Assembly: GCA_038131695.1 (NCBI GenBank)
Contig: JAYPQA010000023.1
Location: 1 to 64,000 of the forward strand
Origin: JADHLK01 sp038131695
Lineage (GTDB): Bacteria > Pseudomonadota > Alphaproteobacteria > Puniceispirillales > Puniceispirillaceae
DNA length: 64,000 bases
Direction of reading: 5' to 3'
Part shown: positions 48,155 through 58,853 of the stretch, one piece after another
How the letters are laid out: every line of letters starts with the position of its first letter
Position numbering within the stretch: position 1 is the first letter of the stretch
The notes under the pieces: model-generated
The model's input: the letters and a program-made list of their open reading frames with translations, nothing else
Database searches by the model: none
Told to the model about the DNA's origin: nothing
Made by a program: the position numbers and the translations under genes

Positions 48155-50122
48155 TCAATCCTGTAAAAACAGGGCTGTTTCATGCCCTTCAAAGACAGCT
48201 TCCAGGGCGGTTCGGGCTGAGACGCTGTCACCGACATTCAACAAGGTCTGGCCTTTTTCCGGCGGGGCGTTCGGCTTGCCGGAAACCGGCGCGATAACGC
48301 TGTCTGCCAGCAGTGCCCGGCCCCCATCCTGAACCGATAAATCTGCAATATCCGCGCGGCCATTGGCATAATCGACCAGCCGGTGGCCCGCTATCAGCTG
48401 GACATTTTTTTCGCGCAGCCGGTGTTTCAGCGCAAAAGAGCTGTAGATGCTGATTTTCCAGCCAGCGATACCGGTCGGCACGACGAGGCTGACCTGCTTG
48501 CCCAGATCGGCCAGATATTCTGCCACTGACACAACGGCCCAGGTGCCAAGATGGTCAACCATCAGCACTTTTTCCCCCAGCTTTTCCGGGTCAGCCAGAG
48601 CCTGCTCAAGGGTGAGCGCAACCCCGCCGCCAGACAGCTGCTGGGCCTGGGCCTGAGCTCCGGCAGCCCAGATAATATGGCTGTCCTGATGGGCTTGCAG
48701 CATCTCCTCATCGACGGTGCATTCCAGCTCAAGGCGCACCCGGTTCTGGTCAAGGCGGCGCTTCTGGCGATCCAGCAGCTGCAGGAATTCGCGCCGCAGT
48801 GGCATCTTCTCCAGCCAGTTCAGCGTGCCGCCCAAAACCGGCTGGCGGTCGGTGAGCGTCACGGAAAAGCCCCGTTCGGCTGCGATACCGGCTGCTTCCA
48901 TGCCTGCCGGGCCGCCGCCAACCACCAGCACCGGCTTTTTGCCCTTGGCCGGATGCAGGGCCGGGGCAGGCCAGTCTGCCTCCTTGCCAGCGCGCGGATT
49001 GGTAAGACAGGAAATTGCCAGCGATTGGGCCAGCATATCCGCGCAGCCCTGATTGCAGCCGATACAGGGGGTGGTGTCGGCAACCCGCCCGGCATGGGCC
49101 TTGTTGACCAGCTCCGGGTCCGCAACATGGGCGCGGGCCATGCCGATCATATCCGCCTTTCCGGTTGCCAGCATTTCTTCTGCCAGCTCTACCCGGTTAT
49201 AGCGGCAAACCGACATGATGACCGGCTTTTTTGCCACCCCGTCAAGGGCGGTGCTAATCGCCTCGGTCAAATATCTGAATTGCTGGTTGGAAAAGGCCAT
49301 ATCGGCCATCTGGGTGGAAATCGTATAGCTGCCGTGATAGGCGGAATGCGAGATATTGACAAAATCAAGCTGGATAGTTGCGGCCAGCTTCACAATCACC
49401 TGGCACATATCCTCCAGCGTCAGCCCACCCTGCAGAAATTCATCCGCGCTGATCCGCACGCCCATAGTGCGGTCTGGCCCGGCTGTCTGGCGCACGGCGG
49501 CAGCGGTCTCCAGCACAAACCGCATCCGGTTTTCCAGAGTGCCGCCATACTCATCCTCGCGCTCATTTGCGATAGGGGACAAGAATTGCTGGAGCAAATG
49601 GCCATGTGCCAGCTGCAGCTCTATCCCGTCCAGCCCAGCTTCCAGCAGATTGGCCGCCACATCGGCGTGTGCCTCCACCACCATTTTGATTTCCTGAACG
49701 GTCATCGGATGCGGGGCCGGGGCCGTTGCGGTCCAAGGAATGGAGGAGGCAGACCAGGAGGCCATTCTGGCAAAATTGCCGTCAATATGGCGGCCCAGAT
49801 GCAGGACCTGGCCGAACAGGCGGCCCCCTTCCCCCTGCACCGCCTCAGCAATTTCGCGGAATTTCGGGATGGCCGCAGCCTCATAGCCATTAACCCCCTG
49901 CTGGCGGCCCAGTGAGGATTTATGCACCCGGATCCCCTCAAAAATGATCAGCCCCGCCCCGCCTGCTGCGCGCGCCCGGTGATAGGCCAGATGGCGGGCG
50001 GATGGCAGGTTATTCTCGCCGTAATTGGTGGTATGGGCTGGCACAAAAATACGGTTACGCACTTCTGTCTGGCCAATTTTCAGAGGCCGGAAAATATGCG
50101 GATAATAAGGGTGCTGTTCCAT
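48155..50122 (-). CDS. Old-yellow-enzyme family Fe-S flavoprotein (2,4-dienoyl-CoA reductase/TMADH type)
   Basis: A 655-aa three-part enzyme. The FMN-binding TIM barrel starts with FRPLKIGQTEVRNRIFVPAHTTNYGE and has GIELQLAHGHLLQQFLSP. The [4Fe-4S] ligands are in CIGCNQGCADMLAQSLAISC, all four present. A C-terminal FAD/NAD part starts with VLVVGGGPAGMEAAG. Relatives reduce dienoyl-CoA or demethylate amines. The setting next to CoA ligase, amidohydrolase and acyl-CoA dehydrogenase genes favours an enoate or dienoyl-CoA reduction. Full length and intact. It lies 16 bp after the PaaK-like ligase gene. Confidence 0.9.
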   Translation of the reverse strand: MEQHPYYPHIFRPLKIGQTEVRNRIFVPAHTTNYGENNLPSARHLAYHRARAAGGAGLIIFEGIRVHKSSLGRQQGVNGYEAAAIPKFREIAEAVQGEGGRLFGQVLHLGRHIDGNFARMASWSASSIPWTATAPAPHPMTVQEIKMVVEAHADVAANLLEAGLDGIELQLAHGHLLQQFLSPIANEREDEYGGTLENRMRFVLETAAAVRQTAGPDRTMGVRISADEFLQGGLTLEDMCQVIVKLAATIQLDFVNISHSAYHGSYTISTQMADMAFSNQQFRYLTEAISTALDGVAKKPVIMSVCRYNRVELAEEMLATGKADMIGMARAHVADPELVNKAHAGRVADTTPCIGCNQGCADMLAQSLAISCLTNPRAGKEADWPAPALHPAKGKKPVLVVGGGPAGMEAAGIAAERGFSVTLTDRQPVLGGTLNWLEKMPLRREFLQLLDRQKRRLDQNRVRLELECTVDEEMLQAHQDSHIIWAAGAQAQAQQLSGGGVALTLEQALADPEKLGEKVLMVDHLGTWAVVSVAEYLADLGKQVSLVVPTGIAGWKISIYSSFALKHRLREKNVQLIAGHRLVDYANGRADIADLSVQDGGRALLADSVIAPVSGKPNAPPEKGQTLLNVGDSVSARTALEAVFEGHETALFLQD

Positions 50123-50138
50123 CTGTCCTGCCTTGTTT

Positions 50139-51484
50139 CTATGTCCCGCGCAAATCCAAAAACCGTTTGGCTTTCAGCGATTTATCAGGATTGAAAATCG
50201 CCGTCCGGTCAACCCGCTCAACCAGCGGGCGCACCCCGATGGCCACCCGCACCGCCTCGGCTATCCGGTCAATATCAGCCTGCGGCTCGGCATCCACCAA
50301 CAGCCGCAGCCGGTCTGCTGAGAGCGCATCCCCTGCCACTTCCCGGTCCACAATGATTTGAAATTCGCCGACCTGCCCGTCTGCCAGCAACAGGTCCGTT
50401 ACCACTTCCGGGTTCACCAGCATCCCCTTGACCTTGACCAGATCATCCGCGCGCGAGGGCATCCCCACAAACCGATCTGTCCAGCTGCCGCAATGCGGAC
50501 ATTGCTCTGTGCTGAGGGCGGCAAAATCCCCCATCGCATAGCGCAGCAACACCGTGCCGCGCCGATCCAGATGTGTCAGCACGGACAGGCCGCGCTCGCC
50601 CTCGGCCAGCGGGGCATGGCTGTCCGGGTCCACCACCTCAAAATAAAAATGATCCGGGGCCGGATTGTGATAGCCGGACTCCGGGCAGCATTCGACAGAC
50701 CCGACCTGCATTTCGGTCGCCGCATAGGAGATGCTGACAAAGGCTTCTTTCTGGCCGATACGCCGCATCCGGTCGGTCAAATCGCGGCGCATTTCACCGC
50801 TGACCGCCTCGCCGGTCACAAAGGCCAGCCGCACAGAAGAAAAATCGGCGCCCATTTCCTCAGCCCGCATCAGCACCCGCCGCACATAGCTGGTCACCCC
50901 CCACAAGATGGTTGCTTTGGTGCGGGCGACTGTATCAACCACCTCATCCAGACCGGCGGTCCAGTGAAAATGTGGGGAGGGCCGGCCGGGCAGCGGGCTG
51001 ATCACCGGAATCTTCATCACATTGGCTGCGGCGATTGTGCGGTGATAGGCCCCGTAGGGATATAAGGTCATCGGGCAGAGATTGGCCACAATATCGTTGC
51101 TGAGCACCTGTCTTATTTCCAGCGCCCTTCGGTTGGCCGTCAGCGTATTGTAAAAATCATAGCTGGTGGAATAAAAGGGGGTGGGCTTGCCGCCGCTGGT
51201 CCCGGTGGTATGCATCACATCCCACTGAATGGTGGCTTCTTCCTCCAGCCCCTCGGTTTCAAGACAAAATTCCTCCGGTGCAGCGGCATAGTCTTTTTTT
51301 GAAATCACCGGCAGCAGATGAATATCAGCGAGGCTTTTGATATCGCCGCGCGCCAGCCCCATTTGCCGAAACTGGGTGCGGTAATAGGGATGCCGGAAAA
51401 AGCACAAATCCATTGTACGGGAAAATTTTCTTCCTGAATAGCGGTGATCACCGAACGGCTTTGAAACGGCAGGTCAGCGATCAT
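50139..51484 (-). CDS. Phenylacetate-CoA ligase-like protein, frameshift near the start
   Basis: A PaaK-type ligase of about 447 aa. The region HTTGTSGGKPTPFY is the phosphate-binding motif, AFVTGEAVSGEMR and SYAATEMQVGSVEC follow, and the C-terminal domain has DDLVKVKGMLVNP. The uninterrupted frame begins only at 51413. In another frame a normal PaaK beginning (ADLPFQSRSVITAIQEEN) starts at an ATG (51484) overlapping the upstream stop by ATGA; one indel near 51415-51428 joins the two. It activates an aryl- or alkyl-carboxylate, which one is unknown. Confidence 0.85.
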
Positions 51485-52356
51485 TTGTCCAACCCGAAAA
51501 CCCGCAGCGCATTGCCGCGGACAAATGCTTCGTAGGATTCGGCACGCAAGCCCAGCCCGTCAACTTCTTGGCGATAGCGCTCAAACGTCAGGACCGGAAA
51601 ATCTGTGCCGAACATCACCTTGTGCCGCCCATAGCTGTCGATATAGCGCACAAAGCTGTCCGGCCAGTATTTCGGCGCATGGGCATCAGCGATGATATAG
51701 ACATTCTGGTGTTTCCAGGCCATCGCGATCATCTCATCTGTCCAGGGGATGCCGATATGGATTCCCACCAGCTTCAATTCGGGAAAATGACAGGCGACCG
51801 GATCCAGGCTGATTGGCCGGCCAACAGATTGCAGCGGGCGGCGCGGCTCATAGACCAGCGATTGGCCCACCTGCAACAATATCGGAATATCCAGCTCAAC
51901 ACATTTGCTATAAAACGGATACCAGCGCGCATGATCCGGGGCCAGCTCAAACCAATGCGGATAGCCATGCGCCCCGATAAAGCCATACTCCTCTACCGCC
52001 TGTTGCAGGGCGCGCACCCCGGCCATCCCTTCAGTTGGGTCCAGCCCAGCCAGCCCATGGAACCGGTCGGGAAATTGCCGCACCGCCTCAGCCACCATGT
52101 CATAAGGCAGATGCCAGCTGCCCGGCAGCCCCAGCTGGCCGGTTTTATTGGCGACCAGAAAGGCTTTTTCAATGCGCGATGCATCCATCTGGCGCAGCAT
52201 TTCCTCATAGCTGTAGCCCTGCATCACCGACTCATCCCGGCCAAATTTGCTTTTGTGAAAGCGGCCTGACCAGTCCGGGCGCATCTTGACGATTTCCGGG
52301 GTATGCGGGTTGACCACCGTATCGATGGCCAAAATCGAGTGATCAGCGTCTGTCAT
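51481..52356 (-). CDS. Amidohydrolase 2 family (ACMSD-like) TIM-barrel protein
   Basis: A 291-aa metal-dependent hydrolase or decarboxylase. It has the N-terminal DTVVNPHTPE where family members usually carry HxH (here N-P-H, so the first ligand may be changed), GIHIGIPW with a mid-chain His, a distal DAHAPKYWP and the terminal metal Asp in MFGTDFPVL. Relatives include ACMSD and gamma-resorcylate decarboxylase. It overlaps the PaaK-like ligase by ATGA and starts next to the end of the acyl-CoA dehydrogenase gene. Decarboxylation of an aromatic acid is possible but unproven. Confidence 0.82.
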   Translation of the reverse strand: MTDADHSILAIDTVVNPHTPEIVKMRPDWSGRFHKSKFGRDESVMQGYSYEEMLRQMDASRIEKAFLVANKTGQLGLPGSWHLPYDMVAEAVRQFPDRFHGLAGLDPTEGMAGVRALQQAVEEYGFIGAHGYPHWFELAPDHARWYPFYSKCVELDIPILLQVGQSLVYEPRRPLQSVGRPISLDPVACHFPELKLVGIHIGIPWTDEMIAMAWKHQNVYIIADAHAPKYWPDSFVRYIDSYGRHKVMFGTDFPVLTFERYRQEVDGLGLRAESYEAFVRGNALRVFGLDK

Positions 52357-52360
52357 TTAT

Positions 52361-53501
52361 TCAGCACCTCTTCCTGCTCCCATATCCTGCGGCGATCAAA
52401 TCCAGCAGGATTTCGCTCGACCCTTCGCCAAAACTGTAAAGGCGGGCATCGCGCCAATAGCGTTGCATATCGCTTTCTGCCGCATAGCCGGCACTGGCCA
52501 TAATCTGCATTCCTTGTTCAGTTACTTTTTCAGTGTTTCAGTGGTGACCAACTTGGCCTTTGCAGCAAGACGCGTGCAATCCTCGCCTGCATCAATGGCT
52601 CTGGCCAGCTCGCGGGTGACAAGACGCGCCAAATCCACCTCCGTTTGCATCTGGGCCAGCCGGTGTGCCAGCACCTGAAACCGTCCTATCGGCTGGCCGA
52701 ATTGCGTGCGCTCGCGGGCATGGGCAAGGGCCGCATCCACCGCGGCCTGAGCCAGTTCCAACCACCGCAGAGGCCAACCGGAACGCGCATAGAACAGGGT
52801 CTTTTTGAGGCAACTCAAACCGCCGCCAACCGCCCCGATGCGGCCTCATCCGGCACAAACCTCATCAAAGCCAATATCATAGGAAAGGGAGCAGCGATTG
52901 CCGACCTTGTCCAGCCGGGTCATGGAGACCCCTTCGGCATCGGGCGGCACTAAAAACAGCGTGACCCCCCGCCCGCCAGTGCTGGCCGGGTCGGTGCGCG
53001 CGGCCACCACCATCCGCAAGGCAGCAGCAGCGCCGCTGATCCAGATTTTCCGGCCGGTGATTTTCCAGCCCTCCCCGCTCTTTTCAGCGCGGGTCTGCAA
53101 GGCCCCGGCATCACTGCCTGCCCCGGCCTCGCTCAGACCCAGCGCAAACGTCCCCTCGCCAGCCAGCAATTTTGGTAACCATTTACCCTTCTGCTCACTG
53201 CTGGCAGAAGTTAACAAAGTCATCATGCCAAAACAGGCCACCCGGTTATAGAGCAAGGCGGCCATCGTTGCATGATAGCCGAGCCTTTCCTGAATGATGG
53301 ACAGCTGCTGCCAGCTGCCACCCAGCCCGCCTCGCCTGTTCTGGCAGGACCAGCTGGAATAGGACCCATATCAGCAAAAATTTTCAGCAAATGATCAGGC
53401 GGTTCAGCAGCCGCATCACGCCGCCTGACTTCTGCAGGCGGCAAATGCTTTTGCATCATCTTGTCGATAGCCTTACAAAGAATCGCAATTTCAAATGACA
53501 T
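52361..53501 (-). pseudogene. Acyl-CoA dehydrogenase broken by several frameshifts
   Basis: Pieces of one acyl-CoA dehydrogenase of about 380 codons lie in at least four frames. These are an N-terminal part from the ATG at 53501 (AILCKAIDKMMQKHLPPAE), a central part 52846-53340 (GTFALGLSEAGAGSDAGAL, KIWISGAA), a C-terminal part 52522-52818 (ARERTQFGQPIGRFQVLAH) and an end near 52370-52510 (DMQRYWRDARLYSFGEGSSEI, which carries the Glu region). Breaks are near 53330, 52845, 52820 and 52520, some at homopolymers. It may be real decay or clustered sequence errors; the good conservation of every piece favours errors. It heads the minus-strand group with the amidohydrolase and ligase. Confidence 0.75.
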
Positions 53502-53574
53502 TTGCTCTGACCACAAAGTATTTTTAGGTTAACCAAGGGTAAAACTCTATCTGTGCTAAAACAACTGTAAAATA

Positions 53575-55141
53575 ATGCTTGATAATTTGGACGTGATAAT
53601 TGTTGGGGCCGGGGCAGCAGGTGCGGCGGCTGCATGGAGGCTGGCAGCGGGCGGGCTGAAAACCGCCTGTCTGGAGCGTGGAGGCTGGCAGTCTGAAAAT
53701 GATTTTCCGGCACAGGCAGATGATTGGGAAATCATCCGCCAGACCAGATGGAGTCCCAGCCCGGCCCAGCGCCGCTTGCCATTTGATCTCGAAATTGATG
53801 CAAAAGATAGCATGATAAAACCGCTGGCCTGTGCAGCTGTTGGCGGAAGCACGATAATGTGGTCTTGTCATTTTCCGCGCTTCCACCCTTCTGATTTTTG
53901 CACCCAAACGCTGGACGAGGTTGGCGATGACTGGCCGATCTTATGAGGATTTGCTGCCCTATTATCAGCTGAATGAGAAAATGATGGGGGTCAGCGGGCT
54001 GGTTGGCAATCCCGCCTATCCCGATGACCGGCCGCACCGGCTGGCCCCGCTGCCCCTTTCCAGCGGCGCCCAGCGCATTGCGCGCGCCTTTAACGATCTG
54101 GGCTGGTCATGGTGGCCAGCTGATATGGCCGTCAATTCTGAGGCCTATGGGCCGGGGCGCGGGCGCTGCACCCATTGCGGGCCCTGTGAGCTGAATTGCC
54201 CGCAAAAGGCCAAGGCCAGCACCGATATTGTCTATTGGCCGCTCGCTTTGCAACAGGGGGCACAGCTGATCACCCGGGCGCGGGTTATTGAGATGCTGAC
54301 GGATTCGCAAGGGGCGCGCCAGCGGCGTTCTCTATCTGGATGAGGAGGGGCAGAAACAGCTGGTGCGGCCCCGCGGGTGGTGCTGGCTGGCAATGCGATC
54401 GGCTCAGCCCGCTTGTTGCATCTCTCGGCCAGCAAGGCGCATCCAAATGGGCTGGCCAACCGATCCGGCCTGGTTGGCAAAAACCTGATGCTGCATCCGC
54501 TGGCGCGGGTCACCGGGCTGTTTGCCGATCCGGTAGAGGGGCATAAGGGCATTTCAGCAGGCAGCTTTGTCAGCCATCATTTCTATGAGACAGAGGCCGG
54601 GCGGGGTTTCCAGCGCGGCTTCAAGCTACAGGCCCTTGGCACGCACGGCCCGGCCATGATGGCCAGCGGCTCAGCCGGGCGGCGGATCGCCTGGGGGACG
54701 GATCATCACCGGGAATTCCTGCGCCATTTTGGCCATGCCTACAGCCTGTCTGTCTGCTCCGATGATATGCCGGACCCGGCCAACCAGGTGCGGTTGAGCG
54801 AGCGGATAACCGCAGATGACGGGCTGCCAGCGGCGCGCATGGTCTATCAAATTCCGGCGGCTGCGAAAAAAGCCCTTGCCTATGGAATGGCACGGGCGGA
54901 AGAAGCGTTGCAGCAGGCAGGCTGCCTTGAAACATTTGCCACCCCAGCCCTGCCAGAGGCTGGTTTTCATCTGATGGGCACCGCCCGCATGGGAACGGAC
55001 CCGGAAAGCTCAGTCCTGAATAGATGGTGTGAGGCCCATGATGTGAGCGGCCTGTTCGTTATTGACGGGGCGGCCTTTGTGACCGCAGCAGCTGTGAATC
55101 CGACCAATACGATACAGGCCCTCTGCGCTTCGCACAGCTGA
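53575..55141 (+). CDS. GMC-family flavin oxidoreductase, three frameshifts
   Basis: About 522 codons encode a glucose-methanol-choline type FAD enzyme. The FAD motif VIIVGAGAAGAAAAWRLAAGG is at the start and AAVGGSTIMW follows. CTHCGPCELNCPQKAKAS is a cysteine motif typical of the bacterial gluconate/sorbitol-type GMC branch. The end has FHLMGTARMGTDPESSVL and the C-terminal VNPTNTIQALC. The frame changes near 53940, 54311 (run of G) and 54369 (run of C), each repaired by one base. It likely oxidises an alcohol group of the compound handled by this cluster. The 74-bp gap to the acyl-CoA dehydrogenase must hold the divergent promoters. Confidence 0.82.
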
Positions 55142-55374
55142 TCATCGCTTGAAAGCGCATAGATTGCACCTTTTGAAATAAAATTGTCGAAAGACGGGTT
55201 TTTCTTGTAAAAAAACAAGCAAAGAGGCATTGACAAGACTTTTTGTCTGCCTCACAATTTTAAGTGCAAAATAGTTTGATCTGGTTTTGTGATTTGGGGG
55301 TATGTTGCAAAAAGAGTCGTTATCACCATCATCTGACAGTGACGTCGGGGCAGCCAGGCCCTGAAGTATGCTTG
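55142..55374. other. Gap between GMC and TauD genes, no gene seen
   Basis: About 230 bp of AT-richer sequence. There are T runs at 55200-55240 and a TTGACA at 55231-55236 reading right, but no clear -10 at 17 bp. Small frames on both strands lack ribosome sites and homology. The upstream promoter of the TauD-DUF2848-transporter group probably lies here. Confidence 0.5.
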
Positions 55375-56398
55375 ATGGGAGATAAGCCCCTTCTTGATGC
55401 AAGCGAGAAAAAATGGCCCGGACGCTGTTGGCAGGCAGATGATCTGGCGGCCCAAAAAGACCGGGTTGGTTTTACGCTGAGTCCGGCAAACAGGGCAGGA
55501 AATAAGAGCCGCCCTTGATTTTGTGCGCGCCAACAATCTGACCCTTTCCACCTTGACCCAAGAAGATTTCCGCCTGCCATCGCTGGCCGCTGAGATGCAA
55601 CGCCTGCGTCACCAGCTGGATCAGGGAATCGGCTTCGTGGTGCTGCATACCGGGCTGGCCGAGACGCTGTCGGAAAGTGATTTTGAAATTGTCGGCTGGG
55701 CCTTGTGCAATTATTTCGGCCAGATTATGCGTCAAGGCATTGACCATGATTTGCGCCTGTTCACTGTCGCAGACAAAGGCACCGCCAATAATGACCCGAC
55801 GCGCATCGGGGCCAGTGCCAAACGATCTGCCAAACATTCAGATAATGGCTGCCTTGAGCCGCGGCCACCCTGTTATCTGGGACTTTACTGCTATCAATCC
55901 TCTGATCAGGGAGGGGAAAGCACGATTATTTCTGCTCAGGCTATTTTGCGCACGATTATTGAGGAACGGCCAGATTTGCTGGACTACTTTTTCCAGACCT
56001 ATCATTTTCGCGCCCCGCAATCGCATGTCTGGCCATCCAAAGGGCCAACCATCCAGAAACCGATTCTGGAATTCAAGGATGGGGAATTATTGGTGCATTA
56101 TGCGCGGGTGATGATCACGCCGGGCATGGAGATGGCTGGCCAGCCGCTCAGCCCGGTGCAGGTTGAGGCGCTGGATTTTCTGGACGAGGTGCTGGAAAGG
56201 CCGGAGCTTAACTTTCAGACTTTGTTGCGGCCGGGCGATATGCTGGTGATGAATAATCTGGCCTTTTTGCATGGACGAGAGGCGTTCAGCCCGGGCACAG
56301 TCGGAGGCCGGAATCTGAAACGCTATTGGATGTGGCGGCGGCATATCGGGCCGGGCACAGACCCGGTTTTGCTGGATTTGGCTGAATTTGGTTCATAA
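55375..56398 (+). CDS. TauD/TfdA-type Fe(II)/2-oxoglutarate dioxygenase, one frameshift
   Basis: About 340 aa when repaired. The N-terminal part (WQADDLAAQKDRVGFTLSP) from the ATG at 55375 matches the N-terminus of one TauD-like subgroup. It joins the main frame (IRAALDFVRANNLTL) if one A is removed at 55488-55490. The iron ligands are HSD in AKHSDNGCLEPRP and the late His in AFLHGREAF, with an Arg in GRNLKRYWMWRR for 2-oxoglutarate. Similar proteins sit in amino acid and betaine catabolic clusters. It is followed 13 bp later by the DUF2848 gene. Uninterrupted reading starts only at about 55460. Confidence 0.83.
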
Positions 56399-56411
56399 GA
56401 AGGGATAGGGT

Positions 56412-57143
56412 ATGCGCGAGATTGCCGTAACAATAGAACATCTGGACGGACAGAAAGAAGAACAATCCTTCAAGATTGCACGGATGTATAATTTTGGCTC
56501 GGCCACCCGTGATCCTGATGCGGCCGTGGCGCATCAAGAAGAAGTGGCGAAATCTGGCATCTATATTGCCTTTGATGTGCCTGCCCCGCGGATTTATCCG
56601 ATCGGGCTACACGCACTGGATACGGGTGATTCAGTTTTTGTTCAGTCCGCGCAAACCTCTGGCGAGGTTGAAATCATCATTTATGTCAGCGACCAGATTT
56701 ATGTCGGGGTTGGCAGCGATCATACAGACCGGGCGCTGGAATCTGTCTCTATTCCGGGTTCCAAGCAGGCTTGTGTCAACCATCTGGCCCCGGTGTTCTG
56801 GGCCTGGGATGAGATAGCTGACAAATGGGATGACTGTATCTTGCGCAGCTGGGTGGATGGTCGGCTGTATCAAGAGGTTGGAGTGGACAAGTTCTTGTCA
56901 CCACCGGATATTTTATCCGTGCTGAAAGAGCGGGTGAACAACCTGCCGGCGCGTGATTTCTTGGTTTATTGCGGAACCTTCGTTAGTGTCGATAAGGCGC
57001 TGGGTTTTGGCAATAATTGGCGCTACCAGCTGGAAGCGCCGCAGGTGAACAGGCAAATTGAAGCCCAGTATGAGGTGGTTGATATTCTCGAAGAAGTCAA
57101 AGACGGCTTTCGAGTGCCTTTCTTCAACCCCCAGAAAAGCTGA
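56412..57143 (+). CDS. DUF2848 family protein (fumarylacetoacetate-hydrolase-related)
   Basis: A 243-aa cytoplasmic protein with the DUF2848 blocks: MYNFGSATRDPDAAVAHQEEV, DVPAPRIYPIG, SGEVEIIIYVSDQIYVGVGSDHTDR, SKQACVNHLAP and LRSWVDGRLYQE. The family is thought to be related to fumarylacetoacetate hydrolases, so a hydrolysis or decarboxylation of an oxo-acid is plausible; no reaction is established to my knowledge. The genes before and after are on the same strand at short distances, placing it in the dioxygenase/transporter operon. Intact. Confidence 0.85.
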   Translation: MREIAVTIEHLDGQKEEQSFKIARMYNFGSATRDPDAAVAHQEEVAKSGIYIAFDVPAPRIYPIGLHALDTGDSVFVQSAQTSGEVEIIIYVSDQIYVGVGSDHTDRALESVSIPGSKQACVNHLAPVFWAWDEIADKWDDCILRSWVDGRLYQEVGVDKFLSPPDILSVLKERVNNLPARDFLVYCGTFVSVDKALGFGNNWRYQLEAPQVNRQIEAQYEVVDILEEVKDGFRVPFFNPQKS

Positions 57144-57182
57144 CCTGTCTGTTTGTATATCCTTATGGAAAGGGAGGAAAAA

Positions 57183-58758
57183 ATGCGAAAGCACAAAAAC
57201 AAGCTGCTGGTAACGGCTGCTGCCTCGCTGGCTTTTTCAGCGTTGGCAGGGGCTGCTTCGGCAGAAACACTTATCGTGGCCTCACCACAGGTCCCGGAAG
57301 GGTTTGACGGGGATGCCCTGAAAACCCACACCCAGAATGTGGTCGTTCAGACTTATGAAAATCTGGTTGTTTATGGCAAGAAGATGGTTGATGGCCGGAT
57401 GGTCAATGACCCGTCCACAGTTGAGCCGCATCTGGCTGAGAGCTGGAAAGTCTCTGAAGATGGCAAGACTTGGGTGTTCAAGCTGCGCGAAGGCATCAAG
57501 AGCCCGTATGGCAATGAGCTGACGGCAGATGATGTTGAGTGGAGCTGGGCAAAATCCTTCGCCCAGAAGCGCACAGGTAACTTCATTGCACGCGTATCCA
57601 ACGTTGTCGGCGTGAAAGCGGTCTCAAAATATGAGGTTGAGTTCACCTTGTCTGCTCCCAGTTCAATTTTCCTGAAAGCCCTGACGCTCTATGTTCCGGG
57701 CATTTATGATTCAACTGAGGTCAAAAAGCACGCAACCAGTGATGACCCGTGGGCTCTGAAGTGGATGCAGTCAAACACCGCCGGGTTTGGGGCCTATCAC
57801 CTCGAAACATTGCGCCCAGACGATCAGGCTGTATATGTTGCCAATAAAAACTATTTCGGCGGCAAGCTGTATTTTGATCGGGTGATTTATAAAGAAGTGC
57901 CGTCTGAAGCCAGCCGGGTTACCCTGCTGAAAACCGGCCAGGTGCATCTGATTGACCGCCCGTCCATTCAAAAAGGTGGTTGATCTGCAGCAGGATGCAA
58001 ATGTTCGGGTGGACCGGGCATCTGGTCGTTCCATTGCTTCAGCCAGAATGAACCCGAAATGTAAGCCGTTTGATGATGTGCGGGTGCGTCAGGCCTTTAA
58101 CTATGCGATTGACAAGGACGCGCTAAACACAGCTGTGTTTGCTGGTCAGGCGGATATCGCAAAGTCTATCGTGCCGCCGATTGTGGATGGGTATAACCCG
58201 AACCACTATCCGTATGACTATAATCCGGACAAGGCTAAGGCATTGCTGGCTGAGGCAGGCTTCCCGAATGGCATCTCTGAGCCAATCCAGCTGCTTTATG
58301 CTGATGCGTTCTGGCATCAGGAGCCGGTGGCTATCCAGGTTGCGGATATGCTGAAGAAGGTCGGCGTGAACATTCAGCCGACCCGGGTGACCACATCTGA
58401 AATGCGGGCCAAGGGCTCTCCCAAGGAGATGAGCATGTGCTTCTTTACCTGGGAAGACGGGCCGATTGTTTTGGATCCGGTTTATACCATGTATCTGATC
58501 TCGCATTCTACAGGCGTATCCAACCGCGCAGCTTATTCCAACCCGCGGGTTGATGAGCTGATCGATATGTCTCGTGAAGAGCTGGATGCAACCAAGCGTT
58601 TGGCCATGATGGATGAAGCACAGAAGCTGTGGGTGACAGATGCACCCTGGATTCTGACAACTTATCCGGCGACCTTTGAGGCGATGAACCCGAAGGTAAC
58701 CGGCTGGGTGCATTATCCAGATGAGCATGAGCGCTGGCGTGAGCTGAAGATGAACTAA
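57183..58758 (+). CDS. Dipeptide/nickel-type ABC transporter substrate-binding protein, one frameshift
   Basis: A periplasmic protein of the SBP_bac_5 family, about 525 aa. The signal peptide (LLVTAAASLAFSALAGAASA) follows a strong GGGAGG site. The core has LAESWKVSEDGKTWVFKLREGIKSPYGNELTADDV and, in another frame, DVRVRQAFNYAIDKDAL and YDYNPDKAKALLAEAGFPNG. The frame is lost in a run of five A (57970-57974); one base restores it. It binds the solute imported by the permeases and ATPases downstream. The ligand is not known; this family takes peptides, opines, sugars and nickel. Confidence 0.9.
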
Positions 58759-58767
58759 AACATCTTT

Positions 58768-58801
58768 GGGCATTGCCGGTGGTGTGCTGTCGGCAATGCC
58801 C
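58768..58801 (+). promoter_or_regulatory. Strong hairpin between binding-protein and permease genes
   Basis: A perfect 11-bp inverted repeat, GGGCATTGCCG and CGGCAATGCCC, with a 12-nt loop, is followed by GTTATTTATTTT. It lies 10 bp after the binding-protein stop and 53 bp before the first permease. It probably acts as a partial terminator or mRNA stabiliser, giving surplus binding protein, as does the hairpin at 21620-21644 in the other transporter operon. Confidence 0.75.
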
Positions 58802-58853
58802 GTTATTTATTTTGCCCTGTTAAGAACAACTTGCTTGGAATAGCGTTCCGACT

